From: Piscicola geometra
Lineage: Eukaryota > Annelida > Clitellata > Hirudinida > Piscicolidae
DNA length: 64,000 nucleotides
Direction of reading: 5' to 3'
Assembly (NCBI GenBank): GCA_943735955.1
Contig: OX030957.1
Span: 218,501-282,500, forward strand
Made by a program: the position numbers and the translations under genes. The notes under the pieces are model-generated. The model saw only the letters and a program-made list of their open reading frames with translations, ran no database searches and was not told the DNA's origin. The stretch's first letter is position 1. Each line of letters begins with the position of its first letter. This document shows positions 16,896 to 29,592 of the stretch, one piece after another.

Positions 16896-16945
16896 AGCAG
16901 AGTGGCGCAGTGGTGAGAGCCTTGTGGTCTGAATTCCAAAAGCTT
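16896..16945 (+). other. 5'-half tRNA-like sequence
   Basis: AGCAGAGTGGCGCAGTGG matches the first 18 nt of the usual animal initiator tRNA-Met and contains a perfect A box. It is followed by GAGAGC and an arm of 7 positions (6 paired) closing a TCTGAAT loop, like an anticodon arm. The variable and T arms are missing, so it is not a functional tRNA; it is probably a tRNA fragment or tRNA-derived SINE head. Confidence 0.4.
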
Positions 16946-18116
16946 CTATGTCTCAAAAATGTCCCTGATAGTTTCAGCCAACGTTTTTTTGCAATTATAA
17001 ATTAACTAAACAGTTTATATATTTAACGAATTAACTAATTAGTAGCAACAGAAACACAAATTTAATTATTTAAATGTAATAAAAGGTTCTTCCACACACG
17101 GACATCGATTCCAATAGATCGGTGGACGACTGAAAAGTTTTTTAAAACATTAAACGGAGAAGGTTGGGTTATTGCGCTATACACATAAAATGGCGTGTTC
17201 TTTTGTGGTTTACAGCAGTGTAATGACCACAGAGCTTTTTTCTACAATTAAATAAATTTCTGAAATGGCGATTTGATTTTTCAAGGCGGGAATATGAAAG
17301 GATTTCAAGAGGGAATTAAGTTTCAAGCTCAACTGAAAACTCAAAACAAGCGATCAAAACAAAAAAATATTTGATTAATTTCGAATAAAAAGTTTATAAA
17401 AGTGAAGTCGCTCTGAATTAAGTCTTCGTGAAACGATCTCGAGCCTTCAATCATACTTTTCAAAAACACATTTAGAAGATTTCATAAGTTGAGAATATTT
17501 TCCTCACGTGTGTATTTCTTAATTAAATTATGTTCAGGAACAAAACAGTGGAAAAACTTCTTTCGGGCGTTGCTTTCTTCCTCGAATTGTCGTTTGCTAT
17601 TCTATGGAGCTTGTTGAGAGATGCTGGATAAATAGTGTTGATGATGAAAAACATTAATTTATTAAAGTTAAAATTTTTAAAGTTTAACAAATCATGAATA
17701 TAGAAAGAATGTATGTTTATTTAAAACGATTTAAAATGATATTTCTTCACATCCAGCAAAGATTCACTGTTTAAAACGTTCTCTTCCTCCTCTCACTACA
17801 AAGCCACCATGCATCATGCTCTATTATTCGTGCTCATTTCGTTGAAAACCTCATAATCCTCGCTTATTAATATTGATATTAGGCCTGATTATGTATATAA
17901 ATTCGAGCTGGCAACGACCAGATATACACCAACTCAGTGTCGACATTTTTTTCCTGCTACTTTTTCATCTTCTTAATTGTCATTCTTCTTTCTGAAGGTC
18001 TTTCTTGGTGACCTTTGAACTCTCCGTCACATCCCACCATGCTTCCACCCTCACACAGCACTTTGACGAGACACCCAGCTCTTTCCGACTTCCTTCTCTC
18101 ATCTTTTCCGAATTTC

Positions 18117-18178
18117 TCTTGAATTTGAGAAAAAACCGCTATAGAAATCTATTTGATTGATTGATTGATTGATTGATC
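18117..18178 (+). mobile_element. SINE-like tail, GCTATAGAA core plus (TTGA)n
   Basis: TTGAATTTGAGAAAAAACCG, then CTATAGAA and six TTGA units. Three further places in the window share this order (45001-45123, 52849-52893, 54672-54713), which suggests the 3' end of a dispersed short element. Confidence 0.5.
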
Positions 18179-18251
18179 AAGAATCTGCCAATAGAATGAT
18201 GCTCTGAAATTGTGAAACCAAGACACGTGCACGCATACCTATGGTATCTCT

Positions 18252-18582
<331 letters not shown>

Positions 18583-19947
18583 CTACACGCGTGTGGAATA
18601 AACCCTGCTAAATCCTAGTTCTTTGTATTTGCTTTTGATAATGATGATGGTTGTGGTGGTTATGATGATGGAGAAGAAGGTAGTGGTGATGATGATGATG
18701 ATGGTGGTGGTAATGATAGGGATAAAACTAATGAAATGATAAGAGTCTGCTATCTTTCATAGCTCTTTTATGTCTGTTCAGTTGTGTTAGGACTCTGCTA
18801 CACAATATGTTTGCTTTGGTCGCTGCATTGTCATCACTGGAAATCCTTTAGAAAGTCTCCAATAAAGATTTTGTACTTTAAATATAAAATATTAAACAAA
18901 GTGAAAAAAATAAGTTAAGAATTAATTAACTTCGGTTTAATTTATGAAACATTGAAATAGCAGAAAATATTCGAGTTATTTCTGCAAAATATTTAAAAAC
19001 ACATTTTTGTGTGTGGAGATTTAGGAAAACGAATTGATAAGCGGCAGCGAAAAGGAGTTATAAACAGCTTTCAACGCTTCCTGAGCAATTTGTCATGCGG
19101 AGAAGTTGATTTAAAGTGATTGTTAAAATCAGTAAAAGAAGTCATTTAGAAATGTCTGTAGTCATTTAAAGAGCTTAAAAAGTCAATGATGTAAGTAAAA
19201 GCAGTGGCAGGCATTTAAAACTATTTTGTCTTCTCGATGAGTCAGCGGAAACCATTTCTGATCCGCTTTCTCTGCAAATGCAATCTCAAAGCCTCTCTCA
19301 AACTCAAATGTCTTTAAATCAATTTTTTGATTTTTTAAATATCATGTTGTATGTATTTCAATTTAAAACTATCGAAAGAACAGGAATTTATGTTTCGAAA
19401 GAAAAAACGTAATTTTAAACAGTTGAAGAATGCGAACGGGAAGAAGTGTGTGGAATTTGACAAAAAGACATCGATCATGATGCGCTACAAAAATAAAAGT
19501 TTGAAAAATCATTTTAAATGAAAAAGAAGAATGGAACGAAAATAGAAGAGTTATTCACAGTCGAATCTTATTTACTCTCGAGCATGCAGCATTTGTCAGA
19601 GCGAACGGGAATTATCGGCGAAAAATTATTTTTCAATTTGTTGAAAAGTTTCTTCAAAAGCATAGAAAACATCAGCTGGCAGTGCTCGAAACTACCGTTT
19701 GGTTGTTAGTTGGAGGGGGGAACACAAGAGACATGGGGGGAAGAGGGGGGAAGACAAGAGGCATGGGATCCTCTCCACAATTCTCTTTACGCAATGTCCC
19801 TATTTTTGATCAATAACTCCAACTTTCGTTCATTACAACTCTTTTCTAATCTCTTTTTATGAAGTATTTTTCATCTTCAGTACACGAAAAATATTTTCTG
19901 TTTTAATAATCAACTTTTGTTGATGTTTTTGGCTATATTTAATTTTT

Positions 19948-19950
<3 letters not shown>

Positions 19951-19978
<28 letters not shown>

Positions 19979-20740
19979 GTCTTTATTAATCACGGTTTGA
20001 CAGACGCAGGCCATGTTACATGTTGCATAAGATAATAGTAGATAATTATAGGATACTGATGCTAATGATAATGGTTTAAAAAAAAAAATACTACAAGACA
20101 AAGGATATGGTGAATAGGTAATAATAATTAAGTAGATAAATAAGTAATAAGAATCAGAGATGATAATATAAATATAAATGTAAACTATAGAATGTGAGAT
20201 TTAAGAAGACGAGGGAGGAATGTTTTACTTTCAAGCGTAGTATATATAGGGATATTAAAATTGTGTTTACGGGGTCTTAAGTTATGAGTAGATTTTTTAA
20301 GGGGGGGTAAGAAATTGTGAAGAACGTGGTCAGAGTTATTAGATATTTTAAAGAATAATTTGGTGTCTAAAGTGGTAAACATAGAAGTGATAGATGGGTA
20401 GAAAGAGGGAAGGTAGTTAAGTCTTATGAGTTTATTAATTAGGGACTGGAGTTGCTTAATGTGTGGCTGATTAGCAAAACCAGACCAAGAAGGAGCTGCA
20501 TACTTAAGGTGAGAGATGATGAGGGACTCAGTGATGTCAAAGAGTTTGGCACCAAAGAGTCCATGGGAACGGATTGTTTTGATGGCATGAAAAGTTTGAA
20601 AGCATTTATTGATAATGTGATCTATGTGTGGTGAAATGTTAAGGGTGTCAGTGAATGTGATACCTAAGATAGTGAGTTTGTTAGTGCGTTGAATGGAAGG
20701 GTGTGTGGTAACTAATTGCTTCAAAAATAAAGATTACTCC
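19951..20740 (-). mobile_element. 5'-truncated non-LTR retrotransposon (LINE) 3' end
   Basis: On the minus strand 20724-20188 encodes about 178 residues typical of the C-terminal part of LINE reverse transcriptases: LGITF...ISPHIDHIINK, SHLKYAAPSWSGF, IRLNYLPSFYP, LFFKISNNSDHVLHNFLPP and YNLRPR-like NLRPRKHN. The order matches the thumb and post-RT segment of CR1/L2/Jockey-type elements; the catalytic FADD part is absent. A 3' UTR of about 200 nt follows with AATAAA (minus strand of 19982-19987) and a terminal A-tract (plus strand T-run 19951-19979). The RT remnant has no stop codons, so the insertion may be fairly young. No clear target-site duplication was found. Confidence 0.85.
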
Positions 20741-21390
20741 GGTCATTCACATGTTATATCTTTCTTTTCAAATGATTTCGTTTTTTACTGCCAAAATATC
20801 CCATAAATTTGAGTTTGTAAAGTTGATATTTCTCGCTTTTCGTACATTATATTTTTGTATTGTTCAATTGTGAAATATAAGAATAATGAAAAAATTAAAA
20901 TTTATTTTTTCAATAGAATCTATGAAACATTCTCAATAAATTAGAAAAAATCAATTTCAATATTTATTGATAAACTCATTTCAGCTTTGCTCTCAGCACT
21001 ACTTTCATTGTTTAAATGTTTGTCAAAAAATTGAAAGTAGAAAAATTTATTTTTTAGAAGATATTTTTCGAGAAAATGATCTTCAAAATGGAGACTTTCC
21101 AGCACATAATAACACAAGAGAGTACAAAAACTTGTTTGAATTTTTGAAAGTTTTTTTTAAATACTTAAAAATGCAAACAAAACTAAGCTAATTTCATCGC
21201 AAAAATTTTGTTTAAAAATTTAATTTTTTCAACAAATACTTAAAGCATATTTTGAGGCCTATTCCAAAAAGTTGACTTGTTATTGCTCTTAATTGAAACG
21301 TCAGAGAATGCATCGCCCCCAGAGGACTCCTCTCATGAATTAGTGCGGCCAAGCACCTTCACCAACGTTTTCAAAGTTCCACACTGCTAT

Positions 21391-21715
21391 CATCACCACC
21401 TCTTCCCACACTACTATCATCCCCACCTCTGTTCACACTACTATCATCACCACCTCTGTTCACACTACTATCATCACCACCTCTGCCCACACTACTATTA
21501 TCACCACCTCTTCCCACACTACTATCATCACCACCTCTGTTCACACTACTATCATCACCACCTCTGTTCACACTACTATCATCACCACCTCTGCCCACAC
21601 TACTATCATCACCACCTCTGTTCACACTACTATCATCACCACCTCTGCCCACACTACTATCATCACCACCTCTGTTCACACTACTATCATCCCCACCTCT
21701 GCCCACACTACTTTC
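21391..21715. repeat. 27-bp minisatellite, about 12 copies
   Basis: The unit CACTACTATCATCACCACCTCTGTTCA alternates between CTGTTCA, CTGCCCA and CTTCCCA versions. The 27-bp period leaves both strands open, giving a 9-residue HHLCSHYYH repeat on plus and a GGDDSSVNR repeat on minus. Flanks give no gene evidence. Confidence 0.95.
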
Positions 21716-22341
21716 ATCAAGCCATCATCTTTTTTAACTTCACCACACACCCTCACGAAATCAACCACAAACTCGACACACAAGCCACCAAGCGTCAACC
21801 CTGCTCATACACCATCTATTTTTCCTTATGTTCAATTCTCCATCTTATTTTCAGCACACTCTTCTTCAAGATGAGCGTTAAAGACAACAAGTGAAGTGCC
21901 TGAAGGCGTTGAAACCATTCAAAAGGCCAAGCACGAGATACCAATCTAGCAGAGAAAGAAAATTAAAAAGAATTCAATGCGGAAAAAGTAAATTTAGAAT
22001 TAACTAAACGTGTGAAATAATATTGAGAAGTAAAGACAATCAAGCGATGCTAATGGAAGGTCAGGAGAGCTGGAAGGTTGGGGCATCCTGCAGAAACCAT
22101 GGCAACCACAGTCTTTGTGAGGCTTGCTTTTCGTTCAGAAGTGATTAGTTGGTAGCTAGGCAGCTCTTTTGAGAATTCAATCTGGCATCCTTGCCTCCCA
22201 GTTGCAGCAGAGAGAACATCCAGCATTCCATCGACCACTGCTCATTACCTCCCTGTTATTACTGTAATAAGTTTTACTATTATAACTGTAATTATTAATA
22301 TTAATAAAATATATTATTTTTATTATTATTTTATTTTTATT

Positions 22342-22577
<236 letters not shown>

Positions 22578-25500
22578 AGGTTCATAAAAGGACGCAGGCG
22601 GGCAGTGCAAGACAAGCAATCGCATCCAGTTCAGTCGAAACGAAGCGATGATATGTTTCATCAAATGTTTCACAAGTTCTGACCAGTTTGGAAGAATTTT
22701 AAAATATTTGTTTTAAATTAAAACTTCATAAAAGAAACATTGCTTTTTCTCAACCTTTTTTTTGAGAACTCGATTTTTTAAATAAAGTAAGTTTTTGGTG
22801 TTTTTAAAACCTATTTTAATTATTCTAAAAATTGGTTTGACAATTTTTTTGAGTTAATTTTTTAAAATTGAATAATAAAAAACCTTATAAACCATTTTTA
22901 GGCCAAAAAGACATCATCGTTTTCCCGTTTTCCGTAGGCTGCGTCCATGGTTAGTGTAAAATATCGATCATTCTTTTTTAAGATGCTAATTTTTGTTTTT
23001 GTAAAAAAATGTTTGTTAAATTTTGTTTTTTGAAAACACTTTTTCGGCTTTTAGGTTTTCAAACAATTTATAAATTGGAAAAATTACTTTTCAAATTATT
23101 TTTAGAATAATTAGAAATTTAGAAAAAAGAATTTACGTGTTTTCTTAGAGCAAACAAAATCCACACAATTTTTTTTTGTTAAATAGAATTTCTAATGTGG
23201 TTTTTAACTCTTTTTCTTTTTTTTCTAGTTAAAAAATCAAGTGACATTTTTCATCGTTTCAACTCGATTAGAGGCTCCTTAGAAGGACCAGGCCGCCTCT
23301 GGCCTCATTACACATCAATTCTTTATTCGCCCTGCACTTTTACACTTTCATTTAAAAGCTTTTCAATTTAAATTATTTAAATTTCACTTATTTATAAACA
23401 TTTGCGATAAAACTTGATTTTCAAACGTGTTGAAGAAATTCTTGAATGTTTTTTGTTTAGACACTCATTAAATCCCTCAACACAAATATTATGTGAATTA
23501 TGTCTCTCACGCATCTCAAATAAATTTAAAATGTTTAAATAGTTTCTTCTTATTTGCTTCGTCTTCTAAAATTCTTTTGCCTTCTTAGCTTAAATAAAAA
23601 TCATTAATTTTTCTATTTCCTACATTCTTTTTGGCGATTAATTTTTTTCATAAAATAATTTTTTTTCTTACATTTTCATTCGTTTTTCTTAAAGTTTTTT
23701 ATTCAAATTTTTTCTAAGTTTTTTCAGGTCTAAAGTCACACCGAAGCTTCCAACTTTGTCATTTTTCAAAATAATTAAGCCATTAGTTCATTCGAAAAAG
23801 TTGAAAAACTTTATAATTTATCTTTTTTCGAAGTAAAAACTTAACGAAAACATAAAAAAAAACAAAAATTTATTTTTTCTTTTACGCATGATCCAACTTT
23901 GGTGCAAAAAGATTCTAGGGCCATGACAAGTGACTCTAAGCATTAGCAAAGGTTTAAAAAATAAAGTTTTGAAAAGAGATGGGTAAAAGAGAACAACTAT
24001 TTCAGTGGAATTTGGAGATTATAAATAAGTTTGCAAACAATTGATAACTGAAAATGATGAATAAAGTGTAAAAAAACAAAATAATCTTGAAAACGTCATC
24101 CTAGAGTTCCAAAAAAGTAGCAAACAAGAGTCTTTGCTTGAATCGCAAAAAATCTCTGAGATGAACATGCCTTCTGCTGCAGCTCCTCACCGCCTCTTTC
24201 CCTTTCCTCACACTCTTCTGAGTGCCTTCCTGCATGGATGGCTGCCATTCCGCCTAGAAATAATTCATTTACTTCGCGTCTGAGCACTTTGCACCAGCCC
24301 TGCTCGGTACCCGGGTCTTGAGATTCAGACCTGCTGCCATTCTTCCTCTATGCATACCAATTCTTTTTTCTTTAAATTTTTTTCCAAATTTTTTTCTCCG
24401 CTTACATAAGAGAGGGGAAGCAAGAAGGGCAGCAGCAAATCAATGGCGGTGCATTATTATCACGAAGACCTCTCTGATGTTTATTAAGATAAAGCGAGCG
24501 CACAGTTTTACGATATCGAATCTAATGTAGAAGCTATAAAAATACAATAATAATCATAATTATTATAATACCAATAACTATAATCATAATTAATTTGTGA
24601 ACAAAAAATACTAATACTTTTATTATTACTTCAAAAATAAAATGTCCACACAAAGTAATAATACAAGCACCCGTTTGAAAAGCTCATTAAATATTTTAAA
24701 ATAATGAAGTCAATTAATGTTGAATTTTAAAGCTCGCACATCTGAAATCTAATCGAGATGACGTGGTGTCGACCCGAAGGCATTTAGATGAAGGCTCTAA
24801 CCAAGTTACCTGCTGCTTTGGCATTCTGCTAAATGTTTTCTGGTGATTATCAAACACTAGTTTGAGTGATGACCAGCATTTGCGAACCCGTCCCTCGACG
24901 GAACATCATTGGCGTCGTTACTTTTTATGCTTTTTCGTTTTAATTTGGTCTTAGCGTCGTTTTCTCAGAAATTCTGAATAATTGAGTATTTCTCAATCAA
25001 ATAAGCGTGTAGAAGATGTTTGTCACAATTTCTGAATATTTAATTGAACGCTTTTTGAAAATATTTCACAAAGAATTCCAAGATCAATTCGTCGTGATCA
25101 GAAAGAGAAAGTACGTGCTGTGAGCCTCCTAGGCAAATAGAAGGCATACTCGAAAGACATCGTTTATATCGACTTTCCTGCACGTTTACAACACTTTGAA
25201 ACAAAAGACGAAATTTTCAATAAATAAAAACAAAAATAAAAGTTTTCATCTGGTGAAATAAAGAACTATTGGCGTTCAATTATTTAAAATTTTGGAATTT
25301 ATTTCCGAGATTCAGAATATACAATTAATAAGTTTTTTAAGTAAAATTTTTTTTAAATGTTTAATCCAGAAATCTGTTATAAGGGTAAAAAACATTTTTG
25401 AAGAAAACAAATGTTTATAATTAAGTTTTTTTCTTCAAAATAAAGTGAATGTTTAAACCTCTATTATAAAAACAAAGCCACAAGTATAATTTGCTTCAAA

Positions 25501-25760
25501 AGCACAAATGAGAATAATTATTTAATTTTAACTTTATAAAAACAAAAAAAATATTTTTATTTTTAAAGCACAAATAATTCAAAAAGATTTGAGAAATGAC
25601 GAGAAGGACAGAAGCAATTGCAGGAAGGCAAGGGCATGCATCAGCAGTGCAGAAGTCAACCTTTGTGCCTCGTGCAAGACTCCATCTGTAACCTAATTAG
25701 TGGCATTTCTCAGCCTGTTGAACAACAAAAAAACAAAACTAGACCACCCCAATCTTGAGA

Positions 25761-25806
25761 AACCCCAACCCCAACCCTAAACCTAGCCCTAACCCCAACC
25801 CTAACC
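25761..25806. repeat. Degenerate interstitial telomere-like repeat
   Basis: A 46-bp patch of CCCTAA, CCCCAA, AACCTAG and ACCCTAACC units resembles the C-strand of the TTAGGG telomere. It is too short and degenerate to be a chromosome end and is flanked by unique AT-rich DNA. Confidence 0.6.
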
Positions 25807-26240
25807 ACACCCACGAGACTTGATGATTTTCCTTCAAAATCAATTTAAGAAGAAGTTTCTGGCATTTCGAAGTCATTTAAATGTTGAAACATCATGAGAA
25901 CGTTTCTAAATGGAACGGAAAGGAGACAGGTAGGCGAAGGGAATGCAAGCTTGCAGGCAGGAGAACCCGCTCGAAGAAATCGTCGACATATCGACCCCCC
26001 TAATGACGCTGTCATTGATTGCGCTTACGACACACTACTCACGCACGCACGCACATTTTTCCATAAAAAACGGTAGGTAGTAGTGACGTAAAAGTAAGTT
26101 TTATTTTTGTAATTTTTCATAAAAATATCAGAAAAGTTCAGAATAATGATTTATATTTTGAATTTATATGTTCTGTCCCTCGGCTTGTTGAGTGGTTACG
26201 ACTAAAAGATTACGCAGTTTCCACACTGCCAAGCAGCAAC

Positions 26241-26275
26241 CTTGGCAACCCCTATGCTCTATAGGGGATGCCAAG
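26241..26275. other. 35-nt near-perfect hairpin
   Basis: CTTGGCA and CCCCTAT (left) pair with ATAGGGG and TGCCAAG (right) around a 5-nt GCTCT loop: 14 of 15 positions pair, with one A-A mismatch. The stem is shorter than that of a microRNA precursor. Function unknown. Confidence 0.7.
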
Positions 26276-26530
26276 AGCAACTTTACAAATAAAAATTGTT
26301 TTAATTAAAAAAGAAGATTGGATTGGTTATAGGATACGTACCTCTCGCCAAAGGCTGTGTGTTTGATGGAAATGACCGCCAAAGGTCTTCAGAAAGAATC
26401 GATTCATTTTTATCATTGACTTCCCTTGCCATTTCCTCAACACACTGCTAACCATCATTCAAACCAAGAGGCTCCTTCTTCTTATTCTTCGTACTAAATA
26501 TTCATCGAATATTAAATGATTTCGCATGAA

Positions 26531-26757
26531 GGTACTAGATGAATATGCAACAGGGTATTAAATGAATATGCAACAGGGTATTAAATGAATATGCAACAGG
26601 GTATTAAATGAATATGCAACAGGGTATTAAATGAATATGCAACAGGGTATTAAATGAATATGCAACAGGGTATTAAATGAATATGCAACAGGGTATTAAA
26701 TGAATATGCAACAGGGTATTAAATGAATATGCAACAGGGTATTAAATGAATAGGCAT
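26531..26757. repeat. 23-bp minisatellite with octamer-like core, ~10 copies
   Basis: Nine full copies and one partial copy of GGTATTAAATGAATATGCAACAG; the first copy has two changes, the others are essentially identical. Each unit holds ATGAATATGCAA, similar to POU/octamer sites. The array is bracketed by a 12-bp inverted repeat, ATTAAATGATTT at 26511-26522 and its complement at 26759-26770. Confidence 0.95.
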
Positions 26758-27144
26758 AAAATCATTTAATGCCGCATCGCTCTCAATTATGCAACTGCCC
26801 TGATTAAAATCTCATAGTTTCTGCTTTACTCACCTGATTGCTTATTCAAGTTTGAAAAGTGGAAATATTTTTTTAAAAGTTTTAAATTTTTACTTGTTTA
26901 CATTTAAAAATAGTTTTTTTAATAATTATTAATTTTTAAAATTATTAATAGTTGTTTCAAAATGTGACAATAAAACAATGGTTGTTGTGGATAATATATT
27001 GCATGTGCGTGAGTACAAGTCAGTCATATTGAGTGCACTAAACAAACAACAAAACCCCAAAGTAAATAAATAAAGTACATTATAACACACTTGTAATTTT
27101 TAGTACGCTCACAACGTATGTGACCTCCATAAAAACACAATCCG

Positions 27145-27310
27145 TATGCACACATGCATACAGACTCACACACACATAGATGCACACATATGCACATAAG
27201 GACACAGACTCACACATGCATACAGACTCACACACACATAGATGCACACATATGCACACAAGCACACAGACTCACACATACACACATGCACACAAACGCA
27301 CACAGATGCA
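27145..27310. repeat. CACACA-rich imperfect tandem repeat
   Basis: Two to three diverged copies of a ~57-bp unit built from CATGCATACAGACTCACACA and ATAGATGCACACATATGCAC. No gene evidence. Confidence 0.8.
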
Positions 27311-28196
27311 CAGAAATAATATTGAGAAAACACTGAGTCGACCCTTCAACTCATATGGCACGCTGTAGGCTTCTATGGGGCGGTGTTATTAAAGAATAAA
27401 GCCGTAATAAAAGAAGGACCCTGAAAGAGGGGAGGGGATGTTCGATGCAAATGGAAGGAGCCTACAGCAAGAAGAGACTTTATCGAAAGTGAGAAAATTA
27501 GAATTAAAAAGAGGATGAGGTTCATTGAAAAAAGACAATAATTATGTTTGTAATAGGAGCATGAAAGAGGGGCCGATTAAAAGGAAGTGGCGATATTAAT
27601 GTCGGGGCAGGAATAGTCACTATTAATAATAGATTGGAGCCATTGACCAACACAACACGGACCAAAAGCAAATAGGGAAAATTAATTTGCTTCTATTCGC
27701 TACACAAACACACCCGCTTACTGCATCAACTGGCCGCTTCTTTGTGTGATTGCTGCTATTGCAAATATTCATGCGCGCCTTTGTGGTTTTGCATTTGTGG
27801 TCCTTTCACAGCAATGCTCGCGATTTTCATGATTTGTTATTTATTTTGTATTTGCTGCTCTTAAATGTTAATATTGCTTTTAATAACTAAAATGATTTAT
27901 GTTTAAATGTATAAAAAATTAAAAACGCTGTCAAATATATTTTATAGATGGATCAAAGTAGAATTGTGCTATTGATAAAAAAAATTAATTGAAAAAAAAA
28001 TTTAATTTTCAAAATAAAAAGATGCACTAAGCTTTGAGCTTATCATTATTTTGACAAAATTATAGTTTAAACTGCAGGTAATGCTTGGAATCTATTCATT
28101 TTCAGCGTATTTCGCAAATGTCCTGCCCTCTGATGAGAGTATTAAGCTAGTGTACATCCCGTCAGCTTCGATCATATTAGCTTCACCACATCACAT

Positions 28197-28470
28197 CCAC
28201 AACACATGCACAACACATGCACAACACACGCACATCACATGCACAACACATGCACAACACATGCACAACACCATTTCAACACATGCACAACACCATTTCA
28301 ACACATGCACAACACATGCACATCACCATTTCAACACATGCACAACACCATTTCAACACATGCACAACACCATTTCAACCCACGCACAACACCATTTCAA
28401 CACATGAACAACACATGCACAACACCATTTCAACACATGCACAACACCATTTCAACACACGCACAACATA
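28197..28470. repeat. 22-bp ACATGCACAACACCATTTCAAC repeat
   Basis: ACAACACATGC units grade into about nine copies of a 22-bp unit containing ACCATTTCAACAC. All three plus frames stay open because the units lack stop triplets; no gene is inferred. Confidence 0.92.
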
Positions 28471-28841
28471 TGCGAAAGAGGGGGAGGGAGGAAGCAGTGG
28501 TGGCGGCCTTTTAAGGCGAGAGCAGACGCATTTGTCTGCGTTAGTGTGTGTAGTTTTGTGGTTTTATGTGACATCTATGTATGTTTGTGTGTGTGTTTGT
28601 TGTGTGTTTGTGTTTTTTTATGTGTGGGCTTGTGCGCGTGTGCGTGATGTGCAGGTCTGTATGTGTTAGGGTTGGAGAGGTGGTGTACGCACTTGCACAC
28701 GAATGAGTGAGTCTTAGGTGCACACGGGCGGGTGTTTACTTTGTGGCATGAATGCAAAGTATTGCTTTTGCAGTGTGCTTCCGTTTCGGTTGGAGATTGT
28801 TTCATGTTTTCATAAGCGTCCTTGTGTTTTTGTGATAGTTT

Positions 28842-29592
28842 CTCTGGTAGTTTTTGTGGTAGTTTTGTGATAGTTTTGTGGTAGTTTTGTGATAGTTTTG
28901 TGGTAGTTTTGTGATAGTTTTGTGATAGTTTTGTGATAGTTTTGTGATAGTTTTGTGATAGTTTTGTGATAGTTTTGTGATAGTTTTGTGATAGTTTTGT
29001 GATAGTTTTGTGATAGTTTTGTGGTAGTTTTGTGATAGTTTTGTGATAGTTTTGTGATAGTTTTGTGATAGTTTTGTGATAGTTTCGTGATAGTTTTGTG
29101 ATAGTTTTGTGATAGTTTTGTGATAGTTTTGTGATAGTTTTGTGGTAGTTTTGTGATAGTTTTGTGATAGTTTTGTGATAGTTTTGTGGTAGTTTTGTGA
29201 TAGTTTTGTGATAGTTTTGTGATAGTTTTGTGATAGTTTTGTGATAGTTTTGTGATAGTTTTGTGAGAGTTTTGTGATAGTTTTGTGATAGTTTCGTGAT
29301 AGTTTTGTGATAGTTTTGTGATAGTTTTGTGGTAGTTTTGTGATAGTTTCGTGATAGTTTTGTGATAGTTTTGTGATAGTTTTGTGATAGTTTTGTGATA
29401 GTTTTTTGATAGTTTTGTGATAGTTTTGTGATAGTTTTTTGATAGTTTTGTGATAGTTTTGTGATAGTTTTGTGATAGTTTTGTGATAGTTTCGTGATAG
29501 TTTTGTGATAGTTTTTTGATAGTTTTGTGATAGTTTTTTGATAGTTTTGTGATAGTTTTGTGATAGTTTTGTGATAATTTTGTGATAGTTTT
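28842..29592. repeat. 11-bp minisatellite (TTTTGTGATAG), about 68 copies
   Basis: About 750 bp of an 11-bp unit with point variants (GTGGTAG, CGTGATAG, TTTGATAG). On the minus strand no unit contains a stop, and the 11-bp period gives the same 11-residue cycle (KTITKLSQNYH) in every frame. The coding look is a by-product of the period. Confidence 0.97.

Noticed and set aside
21277..21894. 205-codon His/Tyr-rich frame
   Set aside because: Most of it is a 27-bp minisatellite; the flanks show no similarity or splice logic.
26170..26235. GAGTGGTTACGA sequence considered as a tRNA gene
   Set aside because: An A-box-like motif only; no B box at tRNA spacing and no cloverleaf.
26531..26757. Regular 23-bp array considered as CRISPR
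   Set aside because: No unique spacers between repeats; simple tandem minisatellite in a eukaryotic genome.
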